Assembly: GCA_032622095.1 (NCBI GenBank)
Contig: CP136064.1
Location: 252,962,484 to 253,026,483 of the forward strand
From: Siphonodentalium dalli
Lineage: Eukaryota > Mollusca > Scaphopoda > Gadilida > Siphonodentaliidae
Direction of reading: 5' to 3'
DNA: 64,000 nucleotides
Position 1 is the first letter of the stretch. Each line of letters begins with the position of its first letter. This document shows positions 58,101 to 64,000 of this stretch, piece after piece. The notes beneath the pieces are model-generated. The model was not told the origin of the DNA. It did no database searches and saw nothing but the letters and a program-made list of their open reading frames with translations. A program made the position numbers and the translations under genes.

Positions 58101-61100
58101 TCTCTATTAATCCTAATGTCAGCCTTTAAAACACTTCTTCATATATCTCAGTTAGTTATAGTTAATAGTAAGTCTCTATTCATCCTAATGTCAGCCTTTA
58201 AAACACTTCTTCATATATCTCAGTTAGTTATAGTTAAATAGTAAGTCTCTATTAATCCTAATGTCAGCCTTTAAAACACTTCTTCATATATCTCAGTTAG
58301 TTATAGTTAAATAGTAAGTCTCTATTAATCCTAATGTCAGCCTTTAAAACACTTCTTCATATATCTCAGTTAGTTATAGTTAAATAGTAAGTCTCTATTA
58401 ATCCTAATGTCAGCCTTTAAAACACTTCTTCATATATCTCAGTTAGTTATAGTTAATAGTAAGTCTCTATTCATCCTAATGTCAGCCTTTAAAACACTTC
58501 TTCATATATCTCAGTTAGTTATAGTTAAATAGTAAGTCTCTATTAATCCTAATGTCAGCCTTTAAAACACTTCTTCATATATCTCAGTTAGTTATAGTTA
58601 ATATTAATCCTCGATTCATCCTAATGTCAGCCTTTAAAACACTTCTTCATATATCTCAGTTATTTATAGTTAAATAGTAAGTCTCTATTAATCCTAATGT
58701 CAGCCTTTAAAACACTTCTTCATATATCTCAGTTAGTTATAGTTAATATTAATCCTCGATTCATCCTAATGTCAGCCTTTAAAACACTTCTTCATATATC
58801 TCAGTTAGTTATAGTTAATAGTAACCATCGATTAATCCTAATGTCAGCCTTTAAAACACTTCTTCATATATCTCAGTTAGTTATAGTTAAATAGTAAGTC
58901 TCTATTAATCCTAATGTCAGCCTTTAAAACACTTCTTCATATATCTCAGTTAGTTATAGTTAATAGTAAGTCTCTATTAATCCTAATGTCAACCTTTAAA
59001 ACACTTCTTCATATATCTCAGTAAGTTATAGTTAATAGTAAGTCTCTATTAATCCTAATGTCACCCTTTAAAACACTTCTTCATATATCTCAGTTAGTTA
59101 TAGTTAATAGTAAGTCTCTATTCATCCTAATGTCAGCCTTTAAAACACTTCTTCATATATCTCAGTTAATTATAGTCAATAGTAAGTCTCTATTAATCCT
59201 AATGTCACCCTTTAAAACACTTCTTCATATATCTCAGTTAATTATAGTCAATAGTAACCATCGATTAATCCTAATGTCAGCCTTTAAAACACTTCTTCAT
59301 ATATCTCAGTTAATTATAGTCAATAGTAAGTCTCTATTAATCCTAATGTCAGCCTTTAAAACACTTCTTCATATATCTCAGTTAGTTATAGTTAATATTA
59401 ATCCTCGATTCATCCTAATGTCAGCCTTTAAAACACTTCTTCATATATCTCAGTTAGTTATAGTTAAATAGTAAGTCTCTATTAATCCTAATGTCAGCCT
59501 TTAAAACACTTCTTCATATATCTCAGTTAGTTATAGTTAATATTAATCCTCGATTCATCCTAATGTCAGCCTTTAAAACACTTCTTCATATATCTCAGTT
59601 AGTTATAGTTAAATAGTAAGTCTCTATTAATCCTAATGTCAGCCTTTAAAACACTTCTTCATATATCTCAGTTATTTATAGTTAAATAGTAAGTCTCTAT
59701 TAATCCTAATGTCAGCCTTTAAAACACTTCTTCATATATCTCAGTTAGTTATAGTTAATATTAATCCTCGATTCATCCTAATGTCAGCCTTTAAAACACT
59801 TCTTCATATATCTCAGTTAGTTATAGTTAATAGTAACCATCGATTAATCCTAATGTCAGCCTTTAAAACACTTCTTCATATATCTCAGTTAGTTATAGTT
59901 AAATAGTAAGTCTCTATTAATCCTAATGTCAGCCTTTAAAACACTTCTTCATATATCTCAGTTAGTTATAGTTAATAGTAAGTCTCTATTCATCCTAATG
60001 TCAGCCTTTAAAACACTTCTTCATATATCTCAGTTAGTTATAGTTAAATAGTAAGTCTCTATTAATCCTAATGTCAGCCTTTAAAACACTTCTTCATATA
60101 TCTCAGTTAGTTATAGTTAAATAGTAAGTCTCTATTAATCCTAATGTCAGCCTTTAAAACACTTCTTCATATATCTCAGTTAGTTATAGTTAAATAGTAA
60201 GTCTCTATTAATCCTAATGTCAGCCTTTAAAACACTTCTTCATATATCTCAGTTAGTTATAGTTAATAGTAAGTCTCTATTCATCCTAATGTCAGCCTTT
60301 AAAACACTTCTTTATATATCTCAGTTAGTTATAGTTAATAGTAAGTCTCTATTCATCCTAATGTCAGCCTTTAAAACACTTCTTCATATATCTCAGTTAG
60401 TTATAGTTAAATAGTAAGTCTCTATTAATCCTAATGTCAGCCTTTAAAACACTTCTTCATATATCTCAGTTAGTTATAGTTAAATAGTAAGTCTCTATTA
60501 ATCCTAATGTCAGCCTTTAAAACACTTCTTCATATATCTCAGTTAGTTATAGTTAAATAGTAAGTCTCTATTAATCCTAATGTCAGCCTTTAAAACACTT
60601 CTTCATATATCTCAGTTAGTTATAGTTAATATTAATCCTCGATTCATCCTAATGTCACCCTTTAAAACACTTCTTCATATATCTCAGTTAGTTATAGTTA
60701 ATAGTAACCATCGATTCATCCTAATGTCACCCTTAAAAACACTTCTTTATATATCTCAGTTAATTATAGTTAATAGTAATCATCGATTCATCCTAATGTC
60801 AGCCTTTAAAACACTTCTTCATATATCTCAGTAAGTTATAGTTAATAGTAAGTCTCGATTAATCCTAATGTCAGCCTTTAAAACACTTCTTCATATATCT
60901 CAGTTAGTTATAGTTAAATAGTAATCATCGATTCATCCTAATGTCAGCCTTTAAAACACTTCTTCATATATCTCAGTTAGTTATAGTTAATAGAAACCAT
61001 CGATTCATCCTAATGTCAGCCTTTAAAACACTTCTTCATATATCTCAGTTAGTTATAGTCAATAGTAACCATCGATTAATCCTAATGTCAGCCTTTAAAA

Positions 61101-64000
61101 CACTTCTTCATATATCTCAGTTAGTTATAGTCAATAGTAACCATCGATTCATCCTAATGTCAGCCTTTAAAACACTTCTTCATATATCTCAGTTAGTTAT
61201 AGTTAAATAGTAACCATCGATTCATCCTAATGTCACCCTTTAAAACACTTCTTCATATATCTCAGTTAGTTATAGTTAATAGTAACCATCGATTAATCCT
61301 AATGTCAGCCTTTAAAACACTTCTTCATATATCTCAGTTAGTTATAGTTAAATAGTAACCATCGATTCATCCTAATGTCACCCTTTAAAACACTTCTTCA
61401 TATATCTCAGTTAGTTATAGTTAATAGAAACCATCGATTCATCCTAATGTCAGCCTTTAAAACACTTCTTCATATATCTCAGTTAGTTATAGTCAATAGT
61501 AACCATCGATTAATCCTAATGTCAGCCTTTAAAACACTTCTTCATATATCTCAGTTAGTTATAGTTAATAGAAATCATCGATTCATCCTAATGTCAGCCT
61601 TTAAAACACTTCTTCATATATCTCAGTTAGTTATAGTTAATATTAACCATCGATTAATCCTAATGTCAGCCTTTAAAACACTTCTTTATATATCTCAGTT
61701 AGTTATAGTTAATAGTAACCATCGATTCATCCTAATGTCACCCTTTAAAACACTTCTTCATATATCTCAGTTAGTTATAGTTAATAGTAATCCTCGATTC
61801 ATCCTAATGTCACCCTTTAAAACACTTCTTTATATATCTCAGTTAGTTATAGTCAATAGTAACCATCGATTCATCCTAATGTCACCCTTTAAAACACTTC
61901 TTTATATATCTCAGTTAGTTATAGTCAATAGTAACCATCGATTCATCCTAATGTCACCCTTTAAAACACTTCTTCATATATCTCAGTTAGTTATAGTTAA
62001 TAGTAATCCTCGATTCATCCTAATGTCACCCTTTAAAACACTTCTTTATATATCTCAGTTAGTTATAGTCAATAGTAACCATCGATTCATCCTAATGTCA
62101 GCCTTTAAAACACTTCTTCATATATCTCAGTTAGTTATAGTTAATAGTAATCCTCGATTCATCCTAATGTCACCCTTTAAAACACTTCTTCATATATCTC
62201 AGTAAGTTATAGTTAATAGTAAGTCTCTATTAATCCTAATGTCAGCCTTTAAAACACTTCTTTATATATCTCAGTTAGTTATAGTTAATAGTAAGTCTCT
62301 ATTAATCCTAATGTCAGCCTTTAAAACACTTCTTTATATATCTCAGTTAGTTATAGTTAATAGTAACCATCGATTCATCCTAATGTCAGCCTTTAAAACA
62401 CTTCTTCATATATCTCAGTTAGTTATAGTTAATAGAAACCATCGATTCATCCTAATGTCAGCCTTTAAAACACTTCTTCATATATCTCAGTTAGTTATAG
62501 TTAATAGAAACCATCGATTCATCCTAATGTCAGCCTTTAAAACACTTCTTCATATATCTCAGTTAGTTATAGTTAATAGTAAGTCTCTATTAATCCTAAT
62601 GTCAGCCTTTAAAACACTTCTTCATATATCTCAGTTAGTTATAGTTAATAGTAAGTCTCTATTAATCCTAATGTCAGCCTTTAAAACACTTCTTCATATA
62701 TCTCAGTTAGTTATAGTTAATAGTAAGTCTCTATTAATCCTAATGTCACCCTTTAAAACACTTCTTCATATATCTCAGTTAGTTATAGTTAATAGTAACC
62801 ATCGATTCATCCTAATGTCACCCTTTAAAACACTTCTTCATATATCTCAGTAAGTTATAGTCAATAGTAATCCTCGATTCATCCTAATGTCAACCTTTAA
62901 AACACTTCTTCATATATCTCAGTTAGTTATAGTTAATAGTAAGTCTCTATTAATCCTAATGTCAGCCTTTAAAACACTTCTTTATATATCTCAGTAAGTT
63001 ATAGTTAATAGTAAGTCTCTATTAATCCTAATGTCAGCCTTTAAAACACTTCTTCATATATCTCAGTTAGTTATAGTTAATAGAAACCATCGATTAATCC
63101 TAATGTCAACCTTAAAAACACTTCTTCATATATCTCAGTTAGTTATAGTTAATAGAAACCATCGATTCATCCTAATGTCAGCCTTTAAAACACTTCTTCA
63201 TATATCTCAGTAAGTTATAGTCAATAGTAATCCTCGATTCATCCTAATGTCAACCTTTAAAACACTTCTTCATATATCTCAGTTAGTTATAGTTAATAGT
63301 AACCATCGATTCATCCTAATGTCAGCCTTTAAAACACTTCTTCATATATCTCAGTTAGTTATAGTTAAATAGTAACCATCGATTCATCCTAATGTCAGCC
63401 TTTAAAACACTTCTTCATATATCTCAGTTAGTTATAGTTAATAGTAACCATCGATTCATCCTAATGTCAGCCTTTAAAACACTTCTTCATATATCTCAGT
63501 TAGTTATAGTTAATATTAATCCTCGATTAATCCTAATGTCAACCTTAAAAACACTTCTTTATATATCTCAGTTAGTTATAGTTAATAGTAACCATCGATT
63601 AATCCTAATGTCAGCCTTTAAAACACTTCTTTATATATCTCAGTTAGTTATAGTTAAATAGTAACCATCGATTCATCCTAATGTCACCCTTTAAAACACT
63701 TCTTCATATATCTCAGTTAGTTATAGTCAATAGAAACCATCGATTCATCCTAATGTCAGCCTTTAAAACACTTCTTCATATATCTCAGTAAGTTATAGTT
63801 AATAGTAAGTCTCTATTAATCCTAATGTCAGCCTTTAAAACACTTCTTCATATATCTCAGTTAGTTATAGTTAATAGTAACCATCGATTCATCCTAATGT
63901 CAGCCTTTAAAACACTTCTTCATATATCTCAGTTAGTTATAGTTAAATAGTAACCATCGATTCATCCTAATGTCAGCCTTAAAAACACTTCTTCATATAT

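Larger units (their letters stand above)
29826..64000 (+). repeat. 72-bp satellite array, about 470 tandem units, continuing past the window
   Basis: A head-to-tail array of a 72-bp unit running without interruption for over 34 kb. Each unit contains CTAATGTCA, ACACTTCTTCATATATCTCA, GTTAGTTATAG and AATAGTAA; a typical unit is about 29% GC. Units differ at a small set of recurring positions: CAACC/CAGCC/CACCC, TTAAAA/TTTAAA, TCATATA/TCATGTA/TTATATA, GTCAAT/GTTAAT, CCTCGAT/CCATCGAT/AAGTCTCTAT and TTAATCC/TTCATCC. Many units after about 36 kb are 73 bp (GTTAAATAG for GTTAATAG). No transposon insertion is seen anywhere in the array. Such size and purity is typical of centromeric or heterochromatic satellite DNA. 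No function can be shown from sequence alone. Confidence 0.97.

Noticed and set aside
36092-63661. Dozens of shorter open frames in the satellite
   Set aside because: They are the same frame restarted at the ATG in each unit after a 73-bp unit or a CAGTAAGTT unit brings a stop. They are not separate genes.
29826-64000. CRISPR array
   Set aside because: The whole unit is repeated without unique spacers, and the context is a eukaryotic genome.
29826-64000. Telomeric repeat
   Set aside because: No TTAGGG-type or other short telomere motif; the unit is 72 bp.

Overview
The window reads as non-coding, repeat-dominated DNA from an animal nuclear genome. It contains 5'-truncated LINE reverse-transcriptase tails, tRNA-derived SINE pieces, several families of short inverted-repeat DNA transposons (MITEs), a Helitron-like element and a very large satellite. 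There are no operons, ribosome-binding sites, rRNA genes or CRISPR arrays. A SINE ending in a TTGA-type tail and the mix of MITEs suggest a marine lophotrochozoan, most likely a mollusc. That taxon is an inference, not something the sequence proves. I found no host protein-coding gene I could defend; nearly all short open frames look like chance.

Region 1-29,800 is a mosaic of mobile elements. It holds a LINE 3' end (+, about 1,430-1,990) and another (-, about 7,540-8,060). A repeat complex lies at 2,930-5,640, with a nearly 400 bp-armed inverted repeat. Three copies of one TTAA-flanked, piggyBac-like MITE (3,571-3,962; 6,590-6,981; 24,349-24,752) each carry two 69-bp palindromes in opposite orientation. 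A Helitron-like element lies at 11,992-12,447. Two TTAA-flanked long-TIR elements lie at 14,152-14,591 and 25,989-26,335. Two TA-flanked, almost perfect foldback mariner-type MITEs lie at 17,892-18,108 and 20,080-20,212. A TAA-flanked element (23,264-24,235) contains a second nested TTA-flanked element. A double hairpin (27,179-27,431), a 142-bp palindrome (28,565-28,706) and several local tandem repeats complete this part.

Region 29,826-64,000 is a single uninterrupted satellite array, still running at the window edge, of about 470 copies of a 72-bp, AT-rich unit (about 29% GC in a typical unit). Because 72 is a multiple of three and one of the six frames has no stop, the array produces spurious long open frames, up to 1,884 codons. 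From about 36 kb rightward many units are 73 bp; the extra A makes an in-frame TAG, which chops the open frame. The array is subdivided into domains marked by diagnostic variants and by higher-order repeats of 145, 217, 288 and 289 bp. It looks like a centromeric or heterochromatic satellite with a degenerate left edge.

The most interesting signals are the satellite's domain and higher-order organisation, the paired-palindrome architecture of the piggyBac-like MITE, and insertions of MITEs into tandem repeats whose neighbouring units preserve the empty site.
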